DNA of 64,000 bases from an uncultured Akkermansia sp. (GTDB taxonomy: Bacteria; Verrucomicrobiota; Verrucomicrobiia; Verrucomicrobiales; Akkermansiaceae). The notes under the pieces are model-generated. The model did no database searches, was not told the origin of the DNA, and saw only the letters and a list, made by a program, of their open reading frames with translations. Every line of letters begins with the position of its first letter. Position 1 is the stretch's first letter. Made by a program: the position numbers and the translations under genes. The DNA is taken from assembly GCA_947589345.1 (NCBI GenBank), contig CANQAC010000002.1, positions 41,692 to 105,691 on the forward strand. Reading direction: 5' to 3'. Shown here piece by piece: positions 1 through 9,267 of this stretch.

Positions 1-1245
1 ATTAACCTTATTTCCAACAAAGATACACAGAGGCTTGGCAATGAGGAAGCGAGCCATTGCCTGGGGCGATTTTGCGTACAAGTAATGTTGCTGATAATAT
101 GCTAAGAGATTGGCACATAAATAGCAAAACAACTGATCTTCATCCCCATCATCCGGCAAATTGAGGATAAAGGATTCCTTGCCATAGCCATCTTCGTAGA
201 AATAGCGGTATGAATAATCAAATAAAATACTTTTCGCATATTCCTCTTTCATTTGGCTGGCTTGCTCCCCTGCTACAGCTTGCCCGAATGTCGCGGAGTA
301 CTCGAACGAAAAACCGTCTTTACACAACAATTCTCGAGTACGGCGATGTTCCCCATCTTCATTAGAACTTCCATGGTGTCCCTCATCTACAAGAACCAAA
401 TTTTTGCCTTCAAAACTTTGTGCATAAAAGCTCTTCTCTCCTTTCTTTTTTGTCGAATTATCTGATATGAGCTTACCGGAATCCACTACATACACAGCTT
501 CTGTGCCTTGCGCTTTAAACAATTCACTCTCGCTCATCCATTCTGCCCTGAGTCCGGACCGCTGCATCTCCCTAATATGTTGTTTCGCAAGCCCTTCGTT
601 CGGGGTCAACAAAATGATTCGATCGGGCAAAGCATGCGCCTTTTCCGCGTATTCAAGATACTGAAGCAAATTAACTTGCAGCATGAGCGTCTTCCCTGCC
701 CCCGTCGCCTCCCAATAAGCTATCTTCCGCAGCGAGTCCATGCTAAAAACGCTTGCCTGGCCGCCTTCTGTTCGGGTGAATGTGAGCATATTTTCCGGAT
801 GCTCTTCATTATACTTTTGAGCTTCTTGATTGAGTTCCTCAAGTAATGACTCCCGCTGGTTGAAATACCTATCCAGATACAATTCCGTTACCAGAAAAGT
901 AAGATACTGGAAATATTTCATCTCCATTCTCCGTCCCTCCTCGTTGCTGCGTCGCTCTGTTATTTTCTGCCAGTGACGTACAATATTCCCATCGTAGCGA
1001 CTAAACGTCTCCCGATCGACTTTGTTCAAATTAAAGAGGGTTGCATCCATCAATTCATGAAAGAAACGGGTCTGTCCCGTCTCCGAGTTGATCCCCTCCA
1101 ATTCCTCCCTGTTAAGCGCCCGTTGCAACGACCCAAAATTACTCCCCTGAAAGAAACTGCGCGCCCACCTTGCAAGAATCAACATGTCGTGAAATTCCTG
1201 CATGCCGATCTTCCTGCCTTTCTTGCCTCTCTGTACTTTCTTCAT
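1..1245 (-). CDS. Type III restriction Res-like DEAD helicase, partial (C-terminus outside window)
   Basis: Open reading frame of 415 codons without a stop, running off the left edge. I translated it by hand from the complement. It starts at an ATG that shares one base with the TGA of the upstream methyltransferase gene (TGATG), so the two are translationally coupled. It shows a Walker A motif ATGAGKT near residue 178, a DEGHH (DEAD-box-like) motif near residue 287 and an SAT motif (EYSATFG) shortly after. These are superfamily 2 helicase motifs as in Res subunits, preceded by about 170 residues that I do not recognise. Whether a PD-(D/E)xK nuclease domain follows cannot be seen. The likely role is ATP-dependent translocation and cleavage with the neighbouring Mod-like protein. 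The Res assignment rests on motifs plus the Mod neighbour. Confidence 0.8.
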   Translation of the reverse strand, partial: MKKVQRGKKGRKIGMQEFHDMLILARWARSFFQGSNFGSLQRALNREELEGINSETGQTRFFHELMDATLFNLNKVDRETFSRYDGNIVRHWQKITERRSNEEGRRMEMKYFQYLTFLVTELYLDRYFNQRESLLEELNQEAQKYNEEHPENMLTFTRTEGGQASVFSMDSLRKIAYWEATGAGKTLMLQVNLLQYLEYAEKAHALPDRIILLTPNEGLAKQHIREMQRSGLRAEWMSESELFKAQGTEAVYVVDSGKLISDNSTKKKGEKSFYAQSFEGKNLVLVDEGHHGSSNEDGEHRRTRELLCKDGFSFEYSATFGQAVAGEQASQMKEEYAKSILFDYSYRYFYEDGYGKESFILNLPDDGDEDQLFCYLCANLLAYYQQHYLYAKSPQAMARFLIAKPLCIFVGNKVN

Positions 1246-4226
1246 CACGTTTCTTCAAACATACGGGTCAAAAATTCTTCTTCCAGAGACCTTACCTTCA
1301 GTTCTTTCATTTCATCCCTTCCCAGTCTGCGACTCGCGATATTGTGATCTCCATTGACGTATATGAGATCAAATTCGCTGTCCCCTGGGCGTATCCTTTT
1401 TTTCTCCAGCAACTCATTCAATGCATCATTATTGATCTTGTCACAATCACGCCATACAATGAGCACTTTGGCGCCACCCCGCTCCCGTCCTTCCACCATG
1501 ACGTACCCCTTCTCAATACGCCTGTCCTGCGATACAACATGAATTCCTATGAGGTAATTAAACGTCTCCACCAAATCTATTTTATGTGGCTCGCTTGCGC
1601 CGCTTGAATCAACCGCTATCTTCAGACTGTAATCAAATGGATGCTGAAATGTATCCGTGTCAATGAGGGAGCCTCTGCTTTCAATGTCCAGCATATACCT
1701 GAGGAGGTACTCATCCTGCAGACGCAACTCTCCTGAGAGTTTGCCGCCGTTTTCCTCTAGCTCCAAGTTATTGAGCGTATCTTCGTAGCTTTCCAGTTTC
1801 ATGTACTTGATGCAATGGGAGATACCTTTGTCCGCAGTTACGGGTTTGGCGTCTTTCCAGTCTGGTGAATATACAATTTTTTTAAGACGAGGAAGCAAGA
1901 CTGTGTGGAAATGCTCTCCCATTTCAATTAAGATATATCTTCGTCGCCCCCCATCTTTCCTATTAAGAGATATGACGGCGTGTCCTGTTGTTCCTGAACC
2001 AGCAAAGAAATCTGCAATAATAGAATCAGCGGGCCTTGCCATAGCTTTAAGGAAATACTCGCTTCCCTTGACTGTTTTAGGATTTTTAAACGACAAGCCC
2101 ATTCCCTTCATCAAAGCGTCATCACTTCCTCCCATATAATAAACCGAGGGCATTGCTTCCGTCAGATTTTCTTTTAAAAGATATTTGCGCTGCGGTTGTG
2201 TTGTTTCATCTAAACCAAAAACAATTTTTTTATCATCCATAAGCTCCATCATACGAGGCCATGTATAACGCCATCCTTTCGCCGGCACTGGACAAGGCAG
2301 ACCGGAAACTGGGTGATTTAAAGGTGTGTGACAGCGCGACTCCGGTTTATCGGGTGCAGCCATCGATACAAGTCGGTAAATATTGCCTTGCTGGTCTATA
2401 TACTTGTACGCTTTCTCTCCTTCAGAGAAAGCACCAGCAGCGTCACTCTTCAGCCAACTTGCGAATTCTTTTTCGGCTTGCTCCATCGAACCCTTGCTTT
2501 TTTTTATAAGCTGTTCTGCCTTTGTAAGCATGGTTCCAGCATTCTGTTTATCTCTTACAAACGAGGAGTCTGTACTCTTCATAGTCTTTAAATCCTTCGT
2601 CGCAAAATGTACATATTCATGTTGAGCAGCAAGTCCAAAAACCTCGCCTTTGGGATTCCGCTTATCCCACACCAAGGGACCTAAATTCCCCTCCATAAAA
2701 ATTTCACTTAGCAGATGATCAAGGGATTGATGTTCGTGTTCATCTATATGGCAACCAAAAATGCCACTATCTTTTAACAAGTATGCTGCGATTTCTAGTC
2801 TATCTTTCATCATCGTAAGCCACGACGACGTCTGGTACTGATCCTTGTAGGGGAATCCATCATCTCCCGTATTATATGGAGGGTCAGTAAACACAGCTTT
2901 AATGGAATTATGATATTTGGAAGCTAATAGCTTTAATGCACCGTAATTTTCGGAATGAACCAACACCCCATCACATCTATCATCGATATCCTCCATAGCT
3001 CGAAGTAAGCGAGACTTGAAAGACTCGTCAAAAAACTTGGTATCCACCATGCGAGCGTCTGGGAGAAGAGAAGGTTCGGAAATATTGAGCTTCTCCCATT
3101 CTTCAAGCTGGCGAGGATTAGAAAGAACCTCATCGCGTAGTTCCCGAGGCACCAAATCCATGGTTATGCAATAATCACATTGCACAACAAACTTTTTCTT
3201 GAGCCACAATTTCCTTTGGAAGTTCTCAAGCTGCGCCATGAAGTCGATCAGGTCCGAGGAGATAGAACGAAACACCTGAATCTTGCGTAAACCAATTTCA
3301 ATTTGAGAGAAGGCATCGGCAGATTGAATGTCATCCAAGCGAAGCATTTCATTCTTGATATAGAAATCGAGTTCTCTGTTTAAGAAAGACTTAAGATCTT
3401 TGTGGATAAAATAATCGCTGGTATTCTTCGCCGTGAAGTCATCCAGATACTTCCGAAAAACGGTGCGAGACTTGTCCTTTTCAGTCGGCGCCGGATTGCC
3501 TAACTCATAAAATTCCCGATAAAGATTCGTGTCGGAACCGAGCAAGGACAAAAAGCGAGAAGTCGCTTCATCAGATTTCTCCTTTTGCTTAGTTCCCTTG
3601 GGGAAGCGGAGATATTGGAAATAGATATAAAGTTCCCCCTCTTTTTCTTCTATGGGGGAACTTGGAAGCTCAGAGTCTTCTCCCCCTTCATCTCTATGAG
3701 CTGAGGAAGGATCCCATAGAACATAGCAACGCACGGCATCATTGTCTTTGGCGTTATCCTTAGTCACTTCCGCCTTGAGGAGACGAAAGCGTACCCTAAC
3801 TCCGCTTGGTAGTGAAAAATCATAATTGGAAAAACTCTCGCCGGACTTAATATAATACTGATCCGCATTTGCCCAGTGTAATTTTACCTCCTCACCGTTG
3901 TATGGGATGGCATAGGTGTTGCCCTTGTACCTCCGGAGAGATATAAAGTCTCCCTTGTCATAATATCGAGAAAAAAACGTAAGCAAATGAGAATAGACAT
4001 CATCCTCTGTCTGAGGAGAAGATGCACCGGCAAAAGCAGACTGCACCTTTTCGGCTAATCTATTGTGCAAAAAATCCTCGATCTGTTTTCTCCGGGCAGC
4101 GAGTATCCGGTAAATGCCAAAATCCAGTTCTTGCTTGTCGATCTGGAATATTTCTTCCAGCTTCTCTATTAGTTCTTCAAAGTGTTGTGACATATGAGAA
4201 AAATTGGAGGTCAAATAATTTTCCAA
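1245..4226 (-). CDS. Site-specific adenine DNA methyltransferase, type III Mod-like, long N-terminus
   Basis: A 993-residue protein. The catalytic motif DPPYNT lies near residue 448 and the SAM-binding motif FFAGSGTTG near residue 738. This order (DPPY before FxGxG) is that of beta-class N6-adenine methyltransferases, which include type III Mod subunits. About 440 residues precede the catalytic part, much more than in a minimal methylase, so it may carry extra recognition or helicase-contact regions. The open frame begins at a TTG that overlaps the end of the SNF2 gene by 16 bp, with AAGGTG just upstream as a possible ribosome site. An internal ATG at 4193 is the alternative. Its 3' end overlaps the Res-like gene. 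Predicted role: host DNA modification in a three-gene system. Confidence 0.85.
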   Translation of the reverse strand: MENYLTSNFSHMSQHFEELIEKLEEIFQIDKQELDFGIYRILAARRKQIEDFLHNRLAEKVQSAFAGASSPQTEDDVYSHLLTFFSRYYDKGDFISLRRYKGNTYAIPYNGEEVKLHWANADQYYIKSGESFSNYDFSLPSGVRVRFRLLKAEVTKDNAKDNDAVRCYVLWDPSSAHRDEGGEDSELPSSPIEEKEGELYIYFQYLRFPKGTKQKEKSDEATSRFLSLLGSDTNLYREFYELGNPAPTEKDKSRTVFRKYLDDFTAKNTSDYFIHKDLKSFLNRELDFYIKNEMLRLDDIQSADAFSQIEIGLRKIQVFRSISSDLIDFMAQLENFQRKLWLKKKFVVQCDYCITMDLVPRELRDEVLSNPRQLEEWEKLNISEPSLLPDARMVDTKFFDESFKSRLLRAMEDIDDRCDGVLVHSENYGALKLLASKYHNSIKAVFTDPPYNTGDDGFPYKDQYQTSSWLTMMKDRLEIAAYLLKDSGIFGCHIDEHEHQSLDHLLSEIFMEGNLGPLVWDKRNPKGEVFGLAAQHEYVHFATKDLKTMKSTDSSFVRDKQNAGTMLTKAEQLIKKSKGSMEQAEKEFASWLKSDAAGAFSEGEKAYKYIDQQGNIYRLVSMAAPDKPESRCHTPLNHPVSGLPCPVPAKGWRYTWPRMMELMDDKKIVFGLDETTQPQRKYLLKENLTEAMPSVYYMGGSDDALMKGMGLSFKNPKTVKGSEYFLKAMARPADSIIADFFAGSGTTGHAVISLNRKDGGRRRYILIEMGEHFHTVLLPRLKKIVYSPDWKDAKPVTADKGISHCIKYMKLESYEDTLNNLELEENGGKLSGELRLQDEYLLRYMLDIESRGSLIDTDTFQHPFDYSLKIAVDSSGASEPHKIDLVETFNYLIGIHVVSQDRRIEKGYVMVEGRERGGAKVLIVWRDCDKINNDALNELLEKKRIRPGDSEFDLIYVNGDHNIASRRLGRDEMKELKVRSLEEEFLTRMFEET

Positions 4227-7102
4227 CGCACCTTGAATAAAGTTGTGCGTTCTGTTTCAGGGATCAGCTTTCGCTGCAAATCATCCAAAAGCCTGTTTTT
4301 CTTCCTATCCGCCTCATCTTCAACGTCATCCACGCTTTGTCGCGCTTTCCTCACCGCATGATTGACCTCATCCAGCTGTTTCTGTAGGGCCAAATTTTCT
4401 TCCAGAGTTTTTGTCTGTCGAATGGCCCTCTCAATCTCACGTTTTCTCGTTTTCAAATCATCCACGTTACGAGTTGCTGCCTCCACCTGATCATCCCTCC
4501 ATCGCTCTAATTTTTCGGAGGCTTCTTTAAAATGCTCGTTGTTAGATTCCCCCACTCTATTGACAGTCGCTTGGGCGCTCAAATCAGCATTTTTCGCGAG
4601 GATGACTTCAATATACTCCGGTATACCTGACGCCTCTCTTGCAGAAGCAAAGACTTCAAAGAACTTTTCTGCAACCTCAGCATCAAGGCTCGTACCATCA
4701 TCGAGCGTAGCGGAAAATAAGAGGAAGTCTTGGGCATCCAGACTTTTTAAGCATAAATGCTGAAGAATCAAATAGCCTGATTTTCCTCTATACTCATCAA
4801 GCGCGGAAATTTTTCCATGATATGCTGATACGTTGAAGACTACTTCGGAGTAGGGAGTTTCGGCTTTTTTCGCTTCGTTCAACACCCATTCAGCCAAGGG
4901 AGAGTTCAGGCGATACGGGATGTCTCTTATGCTGGTATCCGTGCGATCATAAGAGTAACGTCCGGTTGGGATATTCTTCGAGGGACTCTCCAACAAATCA
5001 AAGGCTTTCTGCTCAGGATAAAATCGGGCACAATTCCCTAAAATGTATTCCGTCAGTCTGATGAACCTTCTTTCTTCCTGGGAAAGGTAAGAACTTGCAT
5101 ATTCGGGATCAATCCTCAGATGTTCTCGAACCTCTTCATCGAGATTCTCTATAACAGCTTTGCATGTCGCTTGCTTTTGGGCTGTGATTTGGTCCTGCAG
5201 CTCGTTTTGCAATCGGTCAAACGCATCTTCAATCTCCTCTGTGGTACGACAAAGTCTTAGTATATCGTTGATACGCTGCTCAAAAGTCTGTCCCGCATCA
5301 TCCACAAACCCCAATATATCGTTGGAGGCGCCAAAAACTCCTTCAAACAAGTTGAATTTGTCGCGTAAGAGTTCAAAAACACGAACGTCGGCTGCATTGC
5401 GCTTATTGCAGAAATTAACAACAACGACATCATGCTTCTGCCCATATCGATGGCAGCGTCCGATTCGCTGTTCGACGCGTTGCGGATTCCACGGAAGGTC
5501 GTAATTGACCACCATGGAGCAGAATTGTAAATTGATGCCCTCGGCTCCGGCTTCCGTTGCAATGAGAATTTTAGCCTTATGCTCAAATGCGTCAATGAGG
5601 GCATGGCGCATCATGACATCTTTTGAAGAGGATTCATTCGGATGCGCTGCCTTATATTTTCGGTAAATTTCCGTGGATACGGCATCCTTTTTCCCGCCAC
5701 CGGAATAGCATACCACCTGTCCGGCGTAGCCGTTTTCCGCTAGAAAGTTTTTGAGAAAATCCATGGAACGGCGTGACTCTGTGAATATCACAGCCTTCTC
5801 TTCGGCTCCCAGTTCGTGCAATTTTTTCCAACCAGATTGTAAGGCGACGAGAAGTTGTTTTGTTTTCTCATCGGTCCCGATGCTTTGAGCCCGATGTATA
5901 AGCCCTTTGACCAACGTGATCTCCTGCTCTAATTTCGCAGGATCTATTTGGGGCTCCATTTCATCGTCCGCATCTTGTATCGACTCTGTATCGCATTCTG
6001 TCTCATCCTCTGCGATTTCGTCCAGTATATTCGGCTCAACTTTTACGATATTCTCCATGAGAATGCGCCCTTCTTTATCCTTCCCCTCCTTGAGAGATTG
6101 AAGCCGAGACAATATGCTTTCGAGAGTCCCCAGAAGAGCCGTTGTTGATGACGCCATGACTTTTCGCACAACAAGCGTCAGCATCGTCCTCTGTTGCGAG
6201 GGGAACGCGTAGGTCTGATCATCCTGCAGATAGGCAGAAACATCTTCGTACAGTTTATTTTCCTGATCCGAAGATTCGAAGGTCTGAGTAATCGGTATGC
6301 GCTGGGTGTATTTGATGTACGCTTGAACGTCTTTTCGAAGGGTACGATGGCAGAAATCCTTTAATCTTGCGCGCAACTCATCCGTATCTCCGCCTGAATT
6401 GACGTAACGAGAACGGAATGTCTTTAAGTCCCCGAACAGCGTCGGATCGAGGAGTGTGACTATACCATAGAGCTCAGTCAATGAATTTTGGAGAGGCGTG
6501 GCAGACAAAAGCAACTTACGCCGTCCCTCCAACGCCCAACGTAAACTTTGCCCGACGCGGTTCGACTCCTGGTAGGAGTTGCGTAGCTTGTGCGCCTCGT
6601 CAATTACTACACAATCCCAATCTATCGTCTTTAGGTGACCCTGCATGCGGGCCGCGTATTGGTACGAAGATATGGAAATGTACCTGCCATCGTAAGGATT
6701 GGACTTCCCCTTCTTGGCGTCTTCCTGCGAGGCTTTCTTATCGATAATTCTCGTAGGCAAATTAAATTTCTCTTCTAATTCACACTGCCATTGCTTCCTC
6801 AATGAAGCAGGGCATATAATGAGCAATTTCCGTTTTCTTCCGGCCCAAAGCTGGCATAGGACAAGACCTGCTTCGATGGTCTTCCCCAAGCCCACTTCAT
6901 CCGCAAGTAACACCCCCCGAGATATAGGGGAACGTAACGCAAACAGAGCTGCTTCCACTTGGTGCGGATTGAGGTCAACTGCTGCGCTCAAAAGGGACTG
7001 CGTCAAACCTTCAACACCCTGCCTGCCTTCCTGAGTAAAGGAATACGCGTAGTATTTTGCTTGATAGCTCGTTATACTGTTCATGATCTTATCGTGTTTC
7101 AT
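4211..7102 (-). CDS. SNF2-family DEAD/DEAH helicase of a defence-like operon
   Basis: A 963-residue protein, first gene of the operon. Motifs in order: Walker A DEVGLGKT near residue 67, DEAH near 166, SATPLQN (motif III), and a second RecA-like domain with QRIGRCHRYGQ (motif VI). This is the Snf2/RapA-type layout. The last ~130 residues are rich in Glu, Lys, Arg and Leu and look like a coiled coil. G+C is low: one 60-bp line at 6781 has 26 G or C. The order SNF2 helicase, Mod-like methylase, Res-like helicase suggests a combined restriction or DISARM-like system, but I see no DrmB (DUF1998) or PLD gene here, so I do not assign it to a named class. Confidence 0.85.
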   Translation of the reverse strand: MKHDKIMNSITSYQAKYYAYSFTQEGRQGVEGLTQSLLSAAVDLNPHQVEAALFALRSPISRGVLLADEVGLGKTIEAGLVLCQLWAGRKRKLLIICPASLRKQWQCELEEKFNLPTRIIDKKASQEDAKKGKSNPYDGRYISISSYQYAARMQGHLKTIDWDCVVIDEAHKLRNSYQESNRVGQSLRWALEGRRKLLLSATPLQNSLTELYGIVTLLDPTLFGDLKTFRSRYVNSGGDTDELRARLKDFCHRTLRKDVQAYIKYTQRIPITQTFESSDQENKLYEDVSAYLQDDQTYAFPSQQRTMLTLVVRKVMASSTTALLGTLESILSRLQSLKEGKDKEGRILMENIVKVEPNILDEIAEDETECDTESIQDADDEMEPQIDPAKLEQEITLVKGLIHRAQSIGTDEKTKQLLVALQSGWKKLHELGAEEKAVIFTESRRSMDFLKNFLAENGYAGQVVCYSGGGKKDAVSTEIYRKYKAAHPNESSSKDVMMRHALIDAFEHKAKILIATEAGAEGINLQFCSMVVNYDLPWNPQRVEQRIGRCHRYGQKHDVVVVNFCNKRNAADVRVFELLRDKFNLFEGVFGASNDILGFVDDAGQTFEQRINDILRLCRTTEEIEDAFDRLQNELQDQITAQKQATCKAVIENLDEEVREHLRIDPEYASSYLSQEERRFIRLTEYILGNCARFYPEQKAFDLLESPSKNIPTGRYSYDRTDTSIRDIPYRLNSPLAEWVLNEAKKAETPYSEVVFNVSAYHGKISALDEYRGKSGYLILQHLCLKSLDAQDFLLFSATLDDGTSLDAEVAEKFFEVFASAREASGIPEYIEVILAKNADLSAQATVNRVGESNNEHFKEASEKLERWRDDQVEAATRNVDDLKTRKREIERAIRQTKTLEENLALQKQLDEVNHAVRKARQSVDDVEDEADRKKNRLLDDLQRKLIPETERTTLFKVRWKII

Positions 7103-7452
7103 TCATAAATGACTCAATTTCAACGTATAATTAAAAATGAATACTCAGAAGTTCTTCCTATCTGTAACACATCTTATTCCTACGCGTGCCCCCTGACATT
7201 CAAAGTTATGGCAACTAAATTCACTCATGTATTTTTCACAACTTCCCGTGGGATTCTACCGAATTCATAATCCGTACCATTTCTGATTCTTTTTGTTGAT
7301 TATGAGTTAGTTTATTTCTGGCAAGCAAGGCATTTTATGGACTTTTGCAGATTGTATCTTTTTGGGGAAGACGCTCCCTAAACGTAGGTCTGGTAAATTT
7401 CGTTGGAGTGTCATATTTTAGGCTTGCACACGGATTATGAATACGTACCGAC
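7103..7452. other. AT-rich intergenic region between helicase operon and integrase
   Basis: No open frame that I can support. It holds the start regions of two divergent genes and the inverted repeat listed separately. No unambiguous promoter was found for either gene. Confidence 0.5.
7264..7441. repeat. 12-bp inverted repeat upstream of the recombinase gene
   Basis: TTCATAATCCGT at 7264-7275 and its exact complement ACGGATTATGAA at 7430-7441, 154 bp apart. The right copy ends 12 bp before the recombinase start codon. Such repeats can be arm-binding sites of a tyrosine recombinase or operators of its gene. Function is inferred only from position. Confidence 0.5.
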
Positions 7453-8454
7453 ATGAAAACGAAATCTGATAGAAAGACGGAGCTGGCGGCGATGGAGGTG
7501 CTGCGGCAGACGGGTGTAAATGTGCTGGGAGCGGCGTTGGTGGCCAAGAGGGCGCTGGAGGCGGGGAGGGGTCGCGTGAAGCGCGCCATGGCGTGCATTG
7601 CGGCGGGGGAGGAAGAGCTGCGACGCCGGGAAAAGACGGTCACCTTTGCCCGAGCGGTGGATGAGGCGTTGGAAGCGAGGAAGGACAGGCGGGCGCGGAC
7701 GTTGAGCGACTTCCGTGGCATCGCGAAGCGGTTCATGAAACGTTGCAAGGGTCTGGCGAATCGGCGTATGCGCAGCATCTCCGCCGAAGAATGTCGCGAT
7801 TACATCCGGGAAGCGTTCGACACACCGCGGCAGCGAAACAAAGCGAGACTCATCCTCAGCGGGGTGTTTACCACCGCCTGCAAGCGGGGGTGGTGCGCGG
7901 AAAACCCGGTGCGCAAAGTGGAGCCGGAACGCATTGAAGAAAAGCGCATCAGCATCCTGAACAAGGAGGAGATCGAGCGGTTGATGCGCACCGCCGAGAC
8001 CTTCGAAAACGGCGCCTGCCTCGCCGCGACCGCCATCATGCTCTATGCCGGTGTGCGCCCCAACGAAGTGGAGCGGTTGAGCTGGAGCGACATACGACTC
8101 GACGACGGCGTTATCTGCATCGCCCCGCACCACAGCAAGACCGGCGGCGCAAGGCACGTCACCATCTTCCCGCCCCTGGCACGCATCCTGCAACGCGTCC
8201 GGCGTCCCGGAGACGAGCGGATCTGTCCGCCGAACTGGCGACGACGACGCGCACGCCTGCACCGCGAGGCGGGCTTCATGAGTTGGCAACCGGACGTCCT
8301 ACGGCACACCTTTGCCACGCACCACCTGGCCACCTTCCGCAACTACGCCGAGCTTCAGCTGGAGATGGGCCATCGCTCGGCGGAGCTCCTGCGCACGCGC
8401 TACATCGCCATGGAGAGCGTGTACCGCCGCGCGGATTCCTTGCTGGTGTGCTGA
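7453..8454 (+). CDS. Tyrosine recombinase / phage-type integrase
   Basis: A 333-residue protein with a C-terminal tyrosine recombinase domain. The first catalytic Arg is in AGVRPNE (residue 202), Lys in SKTGG, the second Arg in LRHTF (residue 284), His in MGHRS and the nucleophile Tyr in TRYIAM (residue 317). The His usual three residues before the second Arg is replaced by Asp (PDVLRH). The N-terminal half contains the usual helical core-binding region. Base composition is strikingly high: 41 of 60 bases at 8101-8160 are G or C, against 26 of 60 in the adjacent helicase gene. It is likely the integration enzyme of a mobile island, perhaps the one carrying the defence-like operon, though the composition difference argues for separate origins. 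Confidence 0.85.
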   Translation: MKTKSDRKTELAAMEVLRQTGVNVLGAALVAKRALEAGRGRVKRAMACIAAGEEELRRREKTVTFARAVDEALEARKDRRARTLSDFRGIAKRFMKRCKGLANRRMRSISAEECRDYIREAFDTPRQRNKARLILSGVFTTACKRGWCAENPVRKVEPERIEEKRISILNKEEIERLMRTAETFENGACLAATAIMLYAGVRPNEVERLSWSDIRLDDGVICIAPHHSKTGGARHVTIFPPLARILQRVRRPGDERICPPNWRRRRARLHREAGFMSWQPDVLRHTFATHHLATFRNYAELQLEMGHRSAELLRTRYIAMESVYRRADSLLVC

Positions 8455-8640
8455 AGAAACGCAAAATTTTTCTTGACTCTGTTCTGCCACCGGGTTGGTT
8501 CTTGAGTGGGACAGGGGGCAATGAGGCATCCAAGTACCACGATTGGCTGACGAATCACTTTTATGCCAGCACGCGACTCATTTCAAAACACGGGGAAATG
8601 CTATGCTCTTGGGTGACTTTTTCTGAGGCGTTACGGACCT

Positions 8641-9267
8641 TCAAGCACCGATGTGATGCAGCTGCCCCTCATCATTCCGCAATGAAGAACGCAAGGAGAG
8701 GGCCGAGAGAAGAGCCTTGAAAAGTGTGTAATCATGCTCCCGCGAGGCGGACGGTAGGATAAATTGGTACTCCGAGCGACGAGCATCCTCCAAGGAAGCG
8801 TTATGAAGGCGAAGCTGAATGATCTCCTCACTGTCGGTGGAACGACCACGGAGCCGCGCCTCTACCTCAGTGCGAGCAAGGTAAATGTAAACATCTGCGT
8901 AAGCTCTGCGTATGATGGGATCCGGGCAAGCGCGTATTGAAGCAGCCCCTTGAACGTCAATGTCCATCACTACATTTTTTCCCTGCTCCAGATGGCGAGT
9001 GACCTCGCTACGCAACGTGCCGTAGCAATGACCATGCACACAAGCATGTTCGAGGAAGTCTCCCGAGCTCGCTCTGGCATCGAAGACCTTTTGCGTCAGG
9101 AAGTAATAATCCTTTCCATCGATTTCGCCAGCGCGCGGGGTCCTCGTGGTGCAGGAAATGGAATAGGTGGCAAGACCTTCCGCCTCGGCGCGGCGGCAAA
9201 GGGTGGTTTTACCGGAGCCACTAGGTCCGGATACGATCAGCAGAGTTCCGAGATTTTTATTCGACAT
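8641..9267 (-). CDS. gmk: Guanylate kinase
   Basis: Phosphorylates GMP to GDP with ATP. The P-loop GPSGSGKTT is near the N-terminus, followed by the SCTTRTPRAGEIDGKDYYF segment that binds GMP, and DIDVQGA in the middle. From the chosen ATG (MSNKNLGT) it is 208 residues, normal for the family. An upstream ATG at 9312 would add 15 Lys/Asn-rich residues inside yicC and is less likely. The start overlaps the yicC stop by 11 bp. It is the last gene of pheA-holB-yicC-gmk, and pairing of yicC with gmk is common in bacteria. Confidence 0.95.
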   Translation of the reverse strand: MSNKNLGTLLIVSGPSGSGKTTLCRRAEAEGLATYSISCTTRTPRAGEIDGKDYYFLTQKVFDARASSGDFLEHACVHGHCYGTLRSEVTRHLEQGKNVVMDIDVQGAASIRACPDPIIRRAYADVYIYLARTEVEARLRGRSTDSEEIIQLRLHNASLEDARRSEYQFILPSASREHDYTLFKALLSALSLRSSLRNDEGQLHHIGA

